Assembly: GCF_038443705.2 (NCBI RefSeq)
Contig: NZ_CP151767.2
Location: 1,488,001 to 1,552,000, forward strand
Reading direction: 5' to 3'
DNA from: Yoonia sp. SS1-5
GTDB lineage: Bacteria > Pseudomonadota > Alphaproteobacteria > Rhodobacterales > Rhodobacteraceae
Length of the DNA stretch: 64,000 nucleotides
Shown here: piece by piece, positions 55,446-64,000 of the stretch
Position numbering within the stretch: position 1 is the stretch's first letter
Layout of the letters: each line of letters begins with the position of its first letter
Notes under the pieces: generated by a model
The model's input: the letters and a program-made list of their open reading frames with translations, nothing else
What the model was told of the DNA's origin: nothing
Database searches by the model: none
Program-made: the position numbers and the translations under genes

Positions 55446-56521
55446 CCGCGCGCCTCAAAATCAATGCGTGGGTCGATGAACACATAGGTGATATCGGTCA
55501 GAATCCCCACGATCAGCCCGATCAGCGAAAACGCAAAGAGCGTCCCGAACACAACCGGATAATCACGGGCCACGGCGGCCTCGAACCCCAGCCGGCCCAG
55601 CCCATCAAGCGAGAAAAGCGTTTCGATGATCAGTGATCCGCCGAAAAAGACCCCGATGAACAATGCGGGAAACCCCGAGATCACGATCAGCATCGCGTTG
55701 CGGAAGACATGGCCATAAAGCACGCGCGCCTCGGTCAACCCCTTGGCCTTGGCTGTGATGACATATTGCTTATTGATCTCGTCCAGAAAGCTGTTCTTGG
55801 TCAGCAATGTCAGCGTCGCAAAGGCGGATATGGTTGATGCAAAGACCGGCAGCGCGATATGCCACAGATAGTCCAGAATCTTTCCAATCAGGCTGAGGTC
55901 ATCGAAATTCGCCGATGTCAGGCCGCGCAGCGGGAATACCCGCCAATAGGATCCGCCCGCGAACAGGACGATCAACAATATCGCGAACAGAAAGCCTGGG
56001 ATCGCATAACCGATTATGATGGCCCCCGACGTCCATGTATCAAAGGGCGACCCGTCGCGGACCGCCTTCTTGATCCCCAACGGGATGGACACCAGATAGG
56101 CAATCAGCGTCGACCAAAGCCCCAGCGTGATCGACACCGGCATCTTTTCCATGACCAGATCAAACACGCTGATCGACCGGAAGTAGCTTTCACCAAAATC
56201 GAACCGGATATAGTTCCACATCATGTTCAGAAACCGCTCGAGCGGGGGTTTGTCGAACCCAAACTCGCGCTCCAACTCGGCGATGAATTCAGGCGGCAAA
56301 CCGCGCCCGCCGATATAGTCGCTGTCACCCTCACTACCGATATCCGCGTCGCCAGAGCCACCGGCAATGCCTTCGAACACGTCGCCGCCGCCTTCCAGCT
56401 CGGCCAATATCTGTTCAATCGGCCCGCCCGGCACAAACTGGATCAGGCTGAAATTGATGATCATGATCCCCAACAAGGTGGGGATCACCAGCAACATCCG
56501 TCGAAGAATATAGGCGCCCAT
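55442..56521 (-). CDS. yejB: peptide ABC transporter permease
   Basis: A 359-residue inner-membrane subunit of the Opp/Dpp type with an N-terminal helix ([19 protein letters not shown]) and five more. A periplasmic stretch of about 50 residues rich in Gly/Asp/Glu (40-75) follows the first helix. The coupling loop reads [24 protein letters not shown]. It follows yejA by eight bases. Confidence 0.92.
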   Translation of the reverse strand: MGAYILRRMLLVIPTLLGIMIINFSLIQFVPGGPIEQILAELEGGGDVFEGIAGGSGDADIGSEGDSDYIGGRGLPPEFIAELEREFGFDKPPLERFLNMMWNYIRFDFGESYFRSISVFDLVMEKMPVSITLGLWSTLIAYLVSIPLGIKKAVRDGSPFDTWTSGAIIIGYAIPGFLFAILLIVLFAGGSYWRVFPLRGLTSANFDDLSLIGKILDYLWHIALPVFASTISAFATLTLLTKNSFLDEINKQYVITAKAKGLTEARVLYGHVFRNAMLIVISGFPALFIGVFFGGSLIIETLFSLDGLGRLGFEAAVARDYPVVFGTLFAFSLIGLIVGILTDITYVFIDPRIDFEARG

Positions 56522-56529
56522 GAATGATA

Positions 56530-58446
56530 CTACTGAAAAGCGCCGGCCGCTTGCAGCGCGTCAGCTTTTTCCTGGTTGAACCACCAGTAGTCCAGATGAC
56601 CCAGCCCAAATTCCGGCAGGTTTTCGGGGTATTCATACATATCGTAATAGGCCACCCAGTTAGAGGAACGGGTCCAGACCGGCACCACGAAGTAGTCGTA
56701 GCGCATGATGCGATCAATGGCGCGCACGGCGGCTGACATCTCGTCGTAGTTTGCCGCGTTACTGACCAATTCGCCCAGCGCATCAACAGCTGGCGAACAA
56801 TAGGCCGACCGATTGAAAATATCGTCCTTGTCCTCGCAACCGTAGCGCTGAAGAAGGCCCGTGCCTTCCTGCAACCCATTGACCCAGAAGCTAAAGATCA
56901 TGTCATAATCCTTCGCCTGCACGCGGGCCTGATATTGCGACGCATCGACCCGGTTATAGGTCACATTCACGCCCAGCCGTTCAAGATTGTCGATATAGGG
57001 CGTCAGCACCCGGTCAAAGCTTTGGCGGGTTTCCAGAAACTCCACGTCAAGCGTCTGGCCATCTGCATTGCGTAGCAAACCATCGTCACCGGTGACATAT
57101 CCGGCCTCTTCCATCAGGGCCAAGGCACGTCGCAGATTACCCCGGTCAAGCGGGCGTTCGCCACTTTCATGCGGCAGATAGGCAGGTTCGGTGAATATCT
57201 CTTCGGGAAGCATATCGCGGACCGTTTCCAGCATGTCCAGTTCCAGCCCCTCGGGCAGGCCCGTTGCTTTCAACCGGTCATTTTCCCAAAAACTTTCGCG
57301 CTGTTCGAACAGGCCATATTGCAGGTTTGTGTTCGTCCAGTTGAAATTATACATCAGCCCCAGTGCCAGACGCACCCGGCGATCCTGCAATTTCTCGCGA
57401 CCAAGGTTAAACACAAACCCGGTTGCCGCGGCCAATGTCCCGTCATCCAGAACATCCTTGGTCACCCAGTCATTTTCGATGGCCGGAAAGTCATAGGATG
57501 TCGCCCAGTTCAGCGAACTTGTCTCTTGCCGGAAGGTGAATTCGCCCGCCTTGAACGCCTCGAATGCGGCGGACGAATCTGCGAAATATTCGATCCGGAT
57601 GCTGTCGTAGTTTCCGCGCCCGACATTGATCGGTACGTCCTGCCCCCAATAGTCGGGGTTGCGTTCGTAAATGATCTGACGTCCCGGGTCGACCTTGCCG
57701 ATCACATATTCACCCGTACCCGGCGACACCTCCAAACCCGGCTCATCCAGCCGCGCGCCGGTTTCTTCAAACCATGCCTTGGACATCGCTAGCGCAGACC
57801 CCATTTGCGAAATCCGGCTGCGGAATGGGGAGTCTTCGTTGAACGTGAATTTCACAGTCAGATCATCCAAGGCCTCATAGCCGGTGACAAGTTCGGTGAT
57901 CCCCGCCCGGAACGACGGTGTCCCCTGCTCGCGGAACAATTTGTGCGTGTGAACAATGTCATGGGCCGTAAACGGCGTGCCGTCAGAAAAGGTCACATCG
58001 TCGCGCAGGTTAAAAATGACCCAGGACCGGTCCTCGGGATATTCCAGTGTCCTGCAGAGCACACAATAGATTGACCCGACCTCGTCCGAGGTTGCCGCCA
58101 TGATCCGCTCATAAATGGTCGAGGCCAATGCGCCGGGCGTTCCGGACAAGGTCGCAAACGGGTTCATGCTGTCAAACGTGCCGGTCGTCGATACCGAAAT
58201 TTGACCACCCAACGGGGCATCCGGGTTCACATAGTCCAGATGCGGAAAATCCGGCCCATATTTCAATTCGCCATATTCGTTAAAGCCATGGCTTTCGATG
58301 ATCGTCTGATGGCTGTCCGCCCATAGCGGTTCTGCCGCAAACACAGCACCTACGCCAAAGACCGATCCCAACACCCAGTGTTTCAATCGCGTCTGCTGGC
58401 GATCTTTGGTTATGGCGGCCGCTTTGGACAGGGGGCGATGATGCAT
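56530..58446 (-). CDS. yejA: peptide ABC transporter substrate-binding protein
   Basis: A family 5 (DppA/OppA-like) binding protein of 638 residues, for oligopeptides or microcin-like compounds. The signal region has an unusually long, basic N terminus (about 25 residues) before the hydrophobic core [14 protein letters not shown] and the cleavage near ADS. I start at the ATG at 58446, with GGAGAG upstream; the open frame to 58557 adds unlikely residues. First gene of yejABEF. Confidence 0.92.
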   Translation of the reverse strand: MHHRPLSKAAAITKDRQQTRLKHWVLGSVFGVGAVFAAEPLWADSHQTIIESHGFNEYGELKYGPDFPHLDYVNPDAPLGGQISVSTTGTFDSMNPFATLSGTPGALASTIYERIMAATSDEVGSIYCVLCRTLEYPEDRSWVIFNLRDDVTFSDGTPFTAHDIVHTHKLFREQGTPSFRAGITELVTGYEALDDLTVKFTFNEDSPFRSRISQMGSALAMSKAWFEETGARLDEPGLEVSPGTGEYVIGKVDPGRQIIYERNPDYWGQDVPINVGRGNYDSIRIEYFADSSAAFEAFKAGEFTFRQETSSLNWATSYDFPAIENDWVTKDVLDDGTLAAATGFVFNLGREKLQDRRVRLALGLMYNFNWTNTNLQYGLFEQRESFWENDRLKATGLPEGLELDMLETVRDMLPEEIFTEPAYLPHESGERPLDRGNLRRALALMEEAGYVTGDDGLLRNADGQTLDVEFLETRQSFDRVLTPYIDNLERLGVNVTYNRVDASQYQARVQAKDYDMIFSFWVNGLQEGTGLLQRYGCEDKDDIFNRSAYCSPAVDALGELVSNAANYDEMSAAVRAIDRIMRYDYFVVPVWTRSSNWVAYYDMYEYPENLPEFGLGHLDYWWFNQEKADALQAAGAFQ

Positions 58447-58566
58447 CAGTCTCTCCGGTATTTGTGTCGCTACTGTACTCATAGATGAGGCTACGAGACA
58501 GCACGGCAAACATTCAAGTTGAGAATGCGTGATCCAAGGGTGATAGAACTGTAACAATCATGAAAA

Positions 58567-58589
58567 AGGCCGCCCATAGCGGACGGCCT
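58567..58589 (-). terminator. intrinsic terminator downstream of the cytochrome c gene
   Basis: On the minus strand AGGCCG-(TCC...GG)-CGGCCT forms a GC-rich stem, followed directly by TTTTT. It lies 27 bases after the cytochrome c stop and isolates it from yejA. Confidence 0.8.
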
Positions 58590-58615
58590 GTTCATAACTT
58601 GCAAGGGACGCTGTC

Positions 58616-59137
58616 TTACTGCGCCACGCTTTCGAGATAGGCGATCAGATTTGCCCGATCCTCGATCTTGCGCATGCCGTTATAGCCCATGGCCGTGCCC
58701 GGGGCGTAACCCTTTGGGTTTTCAAGGAAAGCATTCAGGTTCTCGGGTGTCCACGTCTCTGCGACGGCGACCAAGGCGCCCGAATAGTTGAAGTCGTCAT
58801 AAAATGCGACTTCGCGGTTCACCACACCAAGCAGTGCCGGCCCAGTGCCATGCACACCCGATTCCAGCGCGTGACAAGACCGGCAGTTCCGCCACAATGT
58901 TTCGCCATCCTCGACACTGGCCGATGCCATGACAACGGCAAAATCAACCTCTTCCTCGGGCGCGCCCTCGTCCGCATCTTCGGCGCTTGCGACCTCGATC
59001 TCGTAAGCCTGGGCATGATCCCCATGTCCGCCACCGCTGTGATAAATCAGCTCCGCACCCCAGCCACCCAGAAGATAGACGAGGAACGTGCCGCATAGGG
59101 CTCCTACCACTTTGGTCATTGTCATTGTGTCGAACAT
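58616..59137 (-). CDS. cycM: membrane-anchored c-type cytochrome (c552/CycM-like)
   Basis: A 173-residue protein with an uncleaved N-terminal helix (about residues 8-28) and an acidic linker (Glu/Asp-rich, about 48-62). A class I cytochrome c domain follows, with the haem motif CRSCH and a distal Met in PGTAMGYNGM. This is the plan of CycM/c552, which carries electrons from the bc1 complex to aa3 oxidase in Paracoccus and Rhodobacter. I start at the ATG at 59137 (GGAAC upstream); 59149 is possible. Divergent from pheA. Confidence 0.88.
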   Translation of the reverse strand: MFDTMTMTKVVGALCGTFLVYLLGGWGAELIYHSGGGHGDHAQAYEIEVASAEDADEGAPEEEVDFAVVMASASVEDGETLWRNCRSCHALESGVHGTGPALLGVVNREVAFYDDFNYSGALVAVAETWTPENLNAFLENPKGYAPGTAMGYNGMRKIEDRANLIAYLESVAQ

Positions 59138-59258
59138 GTCGCGTTCCATTCCGTTCACAGTTTTGCGGGTATCTATCCGCTTCCCACACCGGGTTGCAAG
59201 GTATACTGCCGCGACCAAACGCCCAAAATTGGTCGGTCAGAGGGGGAGGACCACAATC

Positions 59259-60101
59259 ATGTCCCGGAAAATCGCTTTTCAGGGGGAACTTGGCGCTTAT
59301 GGGCACGAGGCTTGCGTGCAAAGTCGCCCGGATTTCACCCCCCATCCCTGCCCGACTTTCGACAGCGCCATTGAGGCCGTGCGCAAGGGAGATGCCGATC
59401 TGGGCATGATCGCGGTCGAAAATTCGACCTATGGCCGTGTGGCCGACGTGCACTCCCTGCTGCCTGAAAGCGGGCTGCATATCGTTGATGAAAGCTTTGT
59501 GCGCGTCCATATCAACCTGCTGGGCAAGAAAGGCGCCAAGCTGGACGGGATCACGGATGCCTATGGGCATGTTGTCATACTGCCGCAATGCGCAGGCTTT
59601 CTGCGTGAAAACGGAATCAGGGGGCGCGTCAGTTCGGACAACGCCAAGGCCGCGCGCGACGTGGCCGCAGGCGATGATCAAAGCCGCGGCGCGCTGGCCT
59701 CGGAATTGGCCGCAAAAATTTACGACCTCGATATCCTGGCCCGGCATATCGAGGATACAGACAATAACACCACCCGTTTCCTCGTCATGGCCCGCGAGCC
59801 TGACTACAAAAGGCGCGGCAAGCATGGCATGATGACCAGCTTTGTCTTTCGGGTGCGCAACATTCCTGCAGCACTTTACAAGGCAATGGGCGGCTTTGCG
59901 ACCAATGGGGTGAATATGACCAAGCTGGAAAGCTACATGGTTGGGGGGTCCTTTCAGGCCACACAGTTCTACGCCGAAATCGAAGGGCATCCTGACGATC
60001 GCAACGTGCAGCTGGCAATGGAAGAATTGCGCTACTTCACCGACCATTTGCATGTGATGGGGGTTTATCCGGCCGCTGGCAGACGCCATACCAAGACCTA
60101 G
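59259..60101 (+). CDS. pheA: prephenate dehydratase
   Basis: Monofunctional enzyme of phenylalanine synthesis making phenylpyruvate. 280 residues. The N-terminal catalytic domain starts IAFQGELGAYGHEA and includes AVENSTYGRVADVH and DNNTTRFLVMAR, whose Thr is catalytic. A C-terminal ACT domain (about 195-275) includes KLESYMVGGSF, where phenylalanine binds for feedback control. GGGGGAGGA precedes the ATG at 59259. No chorismate mutase part is fused. Confidence 0.94.
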   Translation: MSRKIAFQGELGAYGHEACVQSRPDFTPHPCPTFDSAIEAVRKGDADLGMIAVENSTYGRVADVHSLLPESGLHIVDESFVRVHINLLGKKGAKLDGITDAYGHVVILPQCAGFLRENGIRGRVSSDNAKAARDVAAGDDQSRGALASELAAKIYDLDILARHIEDTDNNTTRFLVMAREPDYKRRGKHGMMTSFVFRVRNIPAALYKAMGGFATNGVNMTKLESYMVGGSFQATQFYAEIEGHPDDRNVQLAMEELRYFTDHLHVMGVYPAAGRRHTKT

Positions 60102-60113
60102 GGCCAGGCCCCG

Positions 60114-60578
60114 TCAGCTGCCCTTGCGGTAGGCGTCTTCGATGTCTTCGGCGAATTCCAGCACGCGGGCCTTGAACCGCTTGGTCAGCTTTGTCTTGGC
60201 CAGCTTCATGGATTGCAGCAAAAGCCGGGCGGTCAGAGATTTCGCGCGCAGGTCCATGGATACGGCCACCCGGGTGCGCCCACGCGACAGGGCAACCAAC
60301 TGCACCTCTGTCGTGATGTTCATGCCGTCCGAGCTGGTGTAAACCTGATACATATTGGGCGGGTCAATCTCGGTCAGTTCGCCATGCATCCGCCGTTCGC
60401 GGCCCCGAAACGTGAAACTGACATCCCAGCCAGACCCGACCTGATAAGCCCCGTCATCAAGCCGGACGATATCCGCACCATGCCGCAGCGCGCGCCGCTC
60501 GAAACTTGCGAAATCGCTGACCCGTTCAAAAACATGCTCAATCGGCGCTTCGATATCTTCGCGAGTGCTGAATTTCAT
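60114..60578 (-). CDS. SRPBCC-family protein
   Basis: A 154-residue single-domain protein of the START/Bet v1-like SRPBCC superfamily: FSTREDIEAPIEHVFERVSDFASFE at the start, a beta-sheet core and a long C-terminal helix. These proteins bind a hydrophobic ligand in an internal cavity. No ligand can be inferred. It is convergent with pheA and stands downstream of nudC. Confidence 0.75.
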   Translation of the reverse strand: MKFSTREDIEAPIEHVFERVSDFASFERRALRHGADIVRLDDGAYQVGSGWDVSFTFRGRERRMHGELTEIDPPNMYQVYTSSDGMNITTEVQLVALSRGRTRVAVSMDLRAKSLTARLLLQSMKLAKTKLTKRFKARVLEFAEDIEDAYRKGS

Positions 60579-60625
60579 CCGTGCGTACCAAACCTTATTG
60601 GGGGCAACCTATCTTTCACCAAAGG

Positions 60626-61573
60626 CTATTCAAGCCTGTCTGCCAACCAGTTTTCCAGCAGGAAATGCGCGATTGCCCCTTTTCGGGCAGGCAGGATATC
60701 CGGATGCTGACCGGTAACGGCCTTTGCCAGTTCTTCCCGGCTGACCCAGCGGGCATCTTCGATCTCGGCAGGGTCAATATGCAGATCAGTGCTCAGCGCC
60801 TCGCCCAGACAGCCAAACATCAACGATGCGGGAAAGGGCCATGGCTGACTGGACAGATATGAAACCCGCCCGACGGCCACCCCCGCCTCTTCGAATGTCT
60901 CGCGGCGTACGGCCGCCTCGATGGTCTCGCCCGGTTCCACAAATCCTGCCAGACAGGAATACATCCCCTCGGGCCAACCGGGCGACCGGCCCAAAAGCAC
61001 ATCATTCCCGTGCGTGATCAGCATGATCACAACCGGATCGGTCCGCGGAAAATGGTGACCGCCGCAAGCCGCGCAATCGCGCTGCCAGCCGGCCATGGCC
61101 ATCGTGCTTTCCTGTCCGCAGCGCGCGCAAAAACGATGCGACCGATGCCAGCCCATGATGGCCTTGGCGGTCGCCGCGACTTCGGCATCATGCCGGTCAA
61201 GGCCGGTCATGATCCCGCGCAATTCCCGAAATGCAGCGTCCGGCAGGGCAGGATGCACCTGTTCGGTTGGGTCAAGAAAGGTATCAAGCGTTGTAAGGTC
61301 CAGATCCTGCGGCACCCATCCCGAGATATCGGCAGCAAAAAGCGGCGCGCCCTCGGATCGGCCAAGCAGGATCATTTCATCAGCGGCATCCGCCAATAGG
61401 GGATGATCAAGTGGGATTTTGACCAGCGCATCCGCCTGCACAAGCGGCTTGCCACGCCACAAAACGACCGCTTTGGCGTCGGGCCGGTTGCGCAAATTGA
61501 CCGAATCCGCACGCCATTCAGCGGCCCGATCCAGCCCACCATTCCCAAAAGTGACCAATTCTGCATTTTTCAT
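60626..61573 (-). CDS. nudC: NAD+ diphosphatase / deNADding Nudix hydrolase
   Basis: Splits NAD(H) into NMN(H) and AMP and removes NAD caps from RNA. 315 residues: an N-terminal domain, a zinc ribbon with CARCG and CAACGG (near residues 150 and 170), then the Nudix box GFVEPGETIEAAVRRETFEE (about 211-230). It is followed by SQPWPFPASLM, the array diagnostic of NudC. Confidence 0.93.
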   Translation of the reverse strand: MKNAELVTFGNGGLDRAAEWRADSVNLRNRPDAKAVVLWRGKPLVQADALVKIPLDHPLLADAADEMILLGRSEGAPLFAADISGWVPQDLDLTTLDTFLDPTEQVHPALPDAAFRELRGIMTGLDRHDAEVAATAKAIMGWHRSHRFCARCGQESTMAMAGWQRDCAACGGHHFPRTDPVVIMLITHGNDVLLGRSPGWPEGMYSCLAGFVEPGETIEAAVRRETFEEAGVAVGRVSYLSSQPWPFPASLMFGCLGEALSTDLHIDPAEIEDARWVSREELAKAVTGQHPDILPARKGAIAHFLLENWLADRLE

Positions 61574-61668
61574 ATGCTCGAAATGACATGTGAGTATATG
61601 GAGTTCAAATTATTATGTGCTAAAAGTGTGCGACTTCGCGAGTTGCAATTTAAGGTTGATTACCGTCA

Positions 61669-63537
61669 ATGGGAATGCCCGGTTCAGGCGCATCAAGCAA
61701 ACAAGGACATATTCCGACCGCACGGCTTCGCATTTTGGAAACAACCGATTTGCACATGCAGCTGCTTGGCTACGACTATTTCAGCGAACAAGATGTGGTG
61801 ATGCGCGGTCTGATCCCGCTGACAGCCCTGATAGAAGACCTGCGCGCAGACAAAACCATAACATCGTTGCTATTTGACAACGGTGACTTTTTGCAGGGCA
61901 ATCCGCTCGCCGATTACCTCAGCGCGGCAGAGAATACAGACACGCCGCATCCCATGATCGGCGCGTTTAATGCGCTGGATTATGATGCGGTGACACTGGG
62001 CAATCACGAATTCAACTATGGGCTGCCCTTTCTGCGCAAAATATTACGGGATGCCGAATTTCCGGTGACCTGCGCGAATATTCATCTGTGCAAGGGCACC
62101 GCCTTTTTCGCCCCCTTCCTGATTCTGGAACGCGATCTTGCCTGCGATGACGGCCATGTTCGCAAGATAAATATCGGCGTGATCGGGTTCGTCCCGCCCC
62201 AAATCACCAAATGGGACAAAGTCGCGCTGGATGGTGCGGTCTGTGCCTCTGACATGGTCAAATCGGCGCAAGCGACGATACCGCTGATGCGCGATGCGGG
62301 GGCTGATATCATTGTGGGCCTGTGTCACACCGGGATCGGCGCCGAGGCGCATCACCCTGGTATGGAAAATGCAGCCGTCCCGCTGGCTGCAGTATCGGGC
62401 TTGGATATTCTGCTGACCGGCCACACCCACGAAGAATTCCCAGGGGCCCACCGGCAACGCACAGGCATCATTGATCCAGTGCGCGGCACCCTGCATGGAA
62501 AACCGACGGTGATGGCCGGATCCTATGGCAGTTGTCTGGGCGTGATTGATCTGGACCTGCGCTGGACGGATGATCAATGGCTGTGGGATATCGGCAATAT
62601 CGGCCTGCGGCGCGCCGTGGCGACCAATGGCAGCGGCACAAGGCTGCAGCAGAAACTGACCCAGGATGTGAAAAACGCCCATCATGCCACCTTGCGCCAT
62701 ATCCGGCGCCCTGTGGCCCGCACCAAGGTTGATCTGCACAGCTATTTTGGCACGATTGACCACGATCTAAGCCAGCAATTGCTGGCACAGGCAAAACAGG
62801 CATATGTGGCCCGTGTTCTGACCGATACCAGTTTCAGGGACCTGCCGGTTCTTGCGGCCACCGCACCATTTCGGGCCGGCGGCCATGGCGGGGCCAGCCA
62901 CTACACCCATATCCCGCCCGGCCCATTGACGTTGCGCGATGCGTCGGCAATCTATCCGTTTGCAAATACGCTTTGCGCGGTCCGCCGCAGTGGTGCCGCA
63001 TTGCGGTTGTGGCTGGAACAAAGCGCTGTGCATTTTGCGCAAATGATTGTCGGACAGGCCGATCAGGACCTGCTGAACCCCGGCAGCCCATCTTATAATT
63101 GCGATACGATTTACGGGCTGGAATATGAATTTGATCTCAGCCAGCCCAGCCATTTTGATACCGAAGGACTGGTCGCCGACCCCGCCGCGCGCAGGGTACG
63201 ATGGTTGCGCTATGACGGCGAGGACGTGCGCGATGATGACCAGTTCATCGTCGCGGCCAATACCTACCGCACCAATGGCGGCGGCGGCTTTCCCGGGGTC
63301 GAGGCCGACGATATCCTTTATCGGTCGGTCGAGACGGTGCGCGACATTCTGATCAATTATGTGGCGGATCGGCGCGTTGTGGATATCACGCCGCAAACCG
63401 GGCGCAGCTTTACGGCATTGCCGGATACCAGTGCGATCTTTTTGTCGGCACCGGCGGCCCAACGCTTTGCCAGCGGTGCCATCACACATTTGGGCGCGGC
63501 AGAGCACGGCTTTGACAAATTCAGGCTGACCTTCTGA
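61669..63537 (+). CDS. cpdB: CpdB-like 2',3'-cyclic-nucleotide phosphodiesterase / 3'-nucleotidase
   Basis: A 622-residue two-domain metallophosphatase. The N-terminal domain has the metal motifs TTDLHMQL, NGDFLQG, LGNHEFNYG and GHTHEEFPG. The C-terminal 5'-nucleotidase domain has IYPFANTL and the substrate-stacking YRTNGGGGFPG. E. coli CpdB is periplasmic, but here an in-frame stop at 61657 limits the start to ATG 61669 or 61675 and no signal peptide is seen. The protein may be cytoplasmic or use another export route. Confidence 0.85.
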   Translation: MGMPGSGASSKQGHIPTARLRILETTDLHMQLLGYDYFSEQDVVMRGLIPLTALIEDLRADKTITSLLFDNGDFLQGNPLADYLSAAENTDTPHPMIGAFNALDYDAVTLGNHEFNYGLPFLRKILRDAEFPVTCANIHLCKGTAFFAPFLILERDLACDDGHVRKINIGVIGFVPPQITKWDKVALDGAVCASDMVKSAQATIPLMRDAGADIIVGLCHTGIGAEAHHPGMENAAVPLAAVSGLDILLTGHTHEEFPGAHRQRTGIIDPVRGTLHGKPTVMAGSYGSCLGVIDLDLRWTDDQWLWDIGNIGLRRAVATNGSGTRLQQKLTQDVKNAHHATLRHIRRPVARTKVDLHSYFGTIDHDLSQQLLAQAKQAYVARVLTDTSFRDLPVLAATAPFRAGGHGGASHYTHIPPGPLTLRDASAIYPFANTLCAVRRSGAALRLWLEQSAVHFAQMIVGQADQDLLNPGSPSYNCDTIYGLEYEFDLSQPSHFDTEGLVADPAARRVRWLRYDGEDVRDDDQFIVAANTYRTNGGGGFPGVEADDILYRSVETVRDILINYVADRRVVDITPQTGRSFTALPDTSAIFLSAPAAQRFASGAITHLGAAEHGFDKFRLTF

Positions 63538-63541
63538 ACGC

Positions 63542-63570
63542 TTGCACCGTCGCGTTCCCCACCTTATATG
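63542..63570 (+). promoter_or_regulatory. probable promoter of ffs
   Basis: TTGCAC (63542-63547) and TATATG (63565-63570) are separated by 17 bp and lie immediately before the SRP RNA. The -35 begins five bases after the cpdB stop. Confidence 0.55.
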
Positions 63571-63573
63571 ACA

Positions 63574-63672
63574 GGTGAGAGGTTGGCGCGGGCGAGCGCC
63601 TCGCCAACCTGGTCAGGTCCGGAAGGAAGCAGCCATAACGAGCCCCGCTTGGGTCGTTGTCAGCCTCTCACC
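63574..63672 (+). ncRNA. ffs: signal recognition particle RNA, small bacterial type (4.5S)
   Basis: About 99 bases. The ends GGTGAGAGG and CCTCTCACC pair. The apical domain has the conserved GGTCAGGTCCGGAAGGAAGCA, with the GGAA tetraloop and the asymmetric loop that bind the Ffh M domain. It is the short SRP RNA without an Alu domain. Exact ends depend on processing. Confidence 0.95.
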
Positions 63673-63736
63673 TTAGTTAATATGCGGCAGTCGGAACCGA
63701 TGCGCCGCAACAGATGTTCAGCCAAGGAGGGCATTC

Positions 63737-63778
63737 ATGATTGTTGTATTGACCATCCTCCCGGCCAGGGTGCGCTGA
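63737..63778 (+). other. 13-codon ORF with strong ribosome-binding site before rsgA
   Basis: AAGGAGG is placed seven bases before ATG 63737, which opens 13 codons (MIVVLTILPARVR) ending at TGA 63778. CCTCC within the ORF can pair with the GGAGG of its own site. It may be a leader peptide or a stray start; I see no run of one amino acid that would suggest attenuation. Confidence 0.3.
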
Positions 63779-63860
63779 ACTTATTTCCGTCCCCTCGTCC
63801 GGTGCATTTTGCGCATGACCAATGCGCAAGGATTTTTCTTCCTTTGACGAGGATATCGCA

Positions 63861-64000
63861 TTGACTGACCTCACCCTTGCCACGCTTGGCTGGCAGCCTT
63901 TTTTCATGTCACAGCTTGAGATCGAAGAGCTGGAGACACTGACCCCCACACGGATTGCAACTGTCCATCGCGACCGGGTTGTTGGGCTAAGTACCGATGG
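63861..64000 (+). CDS. rsgA: ribosome small subunit GTPase RsgA, 5' part only
   Basis: The frame from TTG 63861 reads TDLTLATLGWQPFF, then TPTRIATVHRDRVVGLSTD up to the window end. This is the beginning of the OB domain of RsgA/YjeQ, a GTPase that helps mature the 30S subunit. GAGG lies eight bases before the TTG. An in-frame ATG at 63822 would add 13 residues but has no site. The GTPase domain lies beyond the window, so the call rests on about 46 residues. Confidence 0.6.
   Translation, partial: MTDLTLATLGWQPFFMSQLEIEELETLTPTRIATVHRDRVVGLSTD

Noticed and set aside
61571..61600. CATATGCTC ... GAGTATATG inverted repeat between nudC and cpdB
   Set aside because: One mismatch and a 12-base spacer, and the left arm includes the nudC start codon; too little to call an operator.

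Overview
The window looks like chromosomal DNA of a roseobacter-group alphaproteobacterium (Rhodobacteraceae). Pointers are the rhizobial/Rhodobacter-type phosphatidylcholine synthase, the taurine locus in the order tpa-tauR-xsc followed by soeABC, the hemC/hemE/hemF cluster with a TGT-N12-ACA palindrome, and many GTG/TTG starts with ATGA/GTGA overlaps. I cannot fix the genus. I see no prophage, insertion sequence, CRISPR array or plasmid gene. Almost all of the DNA is coding, and the only gap near 300 bases is 52384-52668.

Layout. 1-2480: DUF484 gene, xerC (frameshifted as given) and phosphatidylcholine synthase. 2477-6239 (minus): ileS, a hotdog thioesterase and ogt in one overlapping operon. 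6455-8641: a flavin monooxygenase, a zinc-ribbon protein and a NYN-type RNase. 8703-11344 (minus): copA-cueR with a textbook CueR promoter. 11407-24702: a taurine-to-sulfate island made of tpa, tauR, xsc, a TSUP permease, pta, ackA, a second TSUP permease, soeA, a 67-residue membrane protein that I do not recognise, soeB and soeC. 24735-25952 (minus): threonine ammonia-lyase.

26023-38806: a galactoside locus. An IclR regulator and a MalK/UgpC-type ATPase run leftward. The binding protein, two permeases, GH36 alpha-galactosidase, KDGal kinase, KDPGal aldolase, an SMP-30 lactonase, GH42 beta-galactosidase and an aldose epimerase run rightward. This is import and hydrolysis of galactosides followed by the De Ley-Doudoroff route; galactose dehydrogenase and galactonate dehydratase are not here. 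38839-41949: uraH, a cyanide-insensitive-type cytochrome bd (cydAB) and an elongator tRNA-Met. 42019-44394: an FAD-linked D-2-hydroxyacid dehydrogenase, a VOC protein and a regulator with two fused HxlR-like domains.

44391-47938: divergent hemC/hemE, a small exported protein, a possible 40-residue gene and hemF. 48055-52383: a lipoprotein, the clpS-rsmC-SDR operon and a D-Ala-D-Ala carboxypeptidase. 52669-58446 (minus): yejABEF peptide/microcin-type ABC importer. 58616-63537: membrane cytochrome c, pheA, an SRPBCC protein, nudC and a CpdB-like nucleotidase without a visible signal peptide. 63574-64000: SRP RNA (ffs) and the 5' end of rsgA, which runs off the window.

How it fits together. The central island converts taurine through sulfoacetaldehyde to acetyl phosphate and sulfite. 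Acetyl phosphate goes to acetyl-CoA (Pta) or to ATP plus acetate (AckA). Sulfite is oxidised at the membrane by SoeABC or exported by TSUP permeases. The tight start/stop overlaps around the small membrane gene between soeA and soeB make it the best candidate here for an undescribed component.
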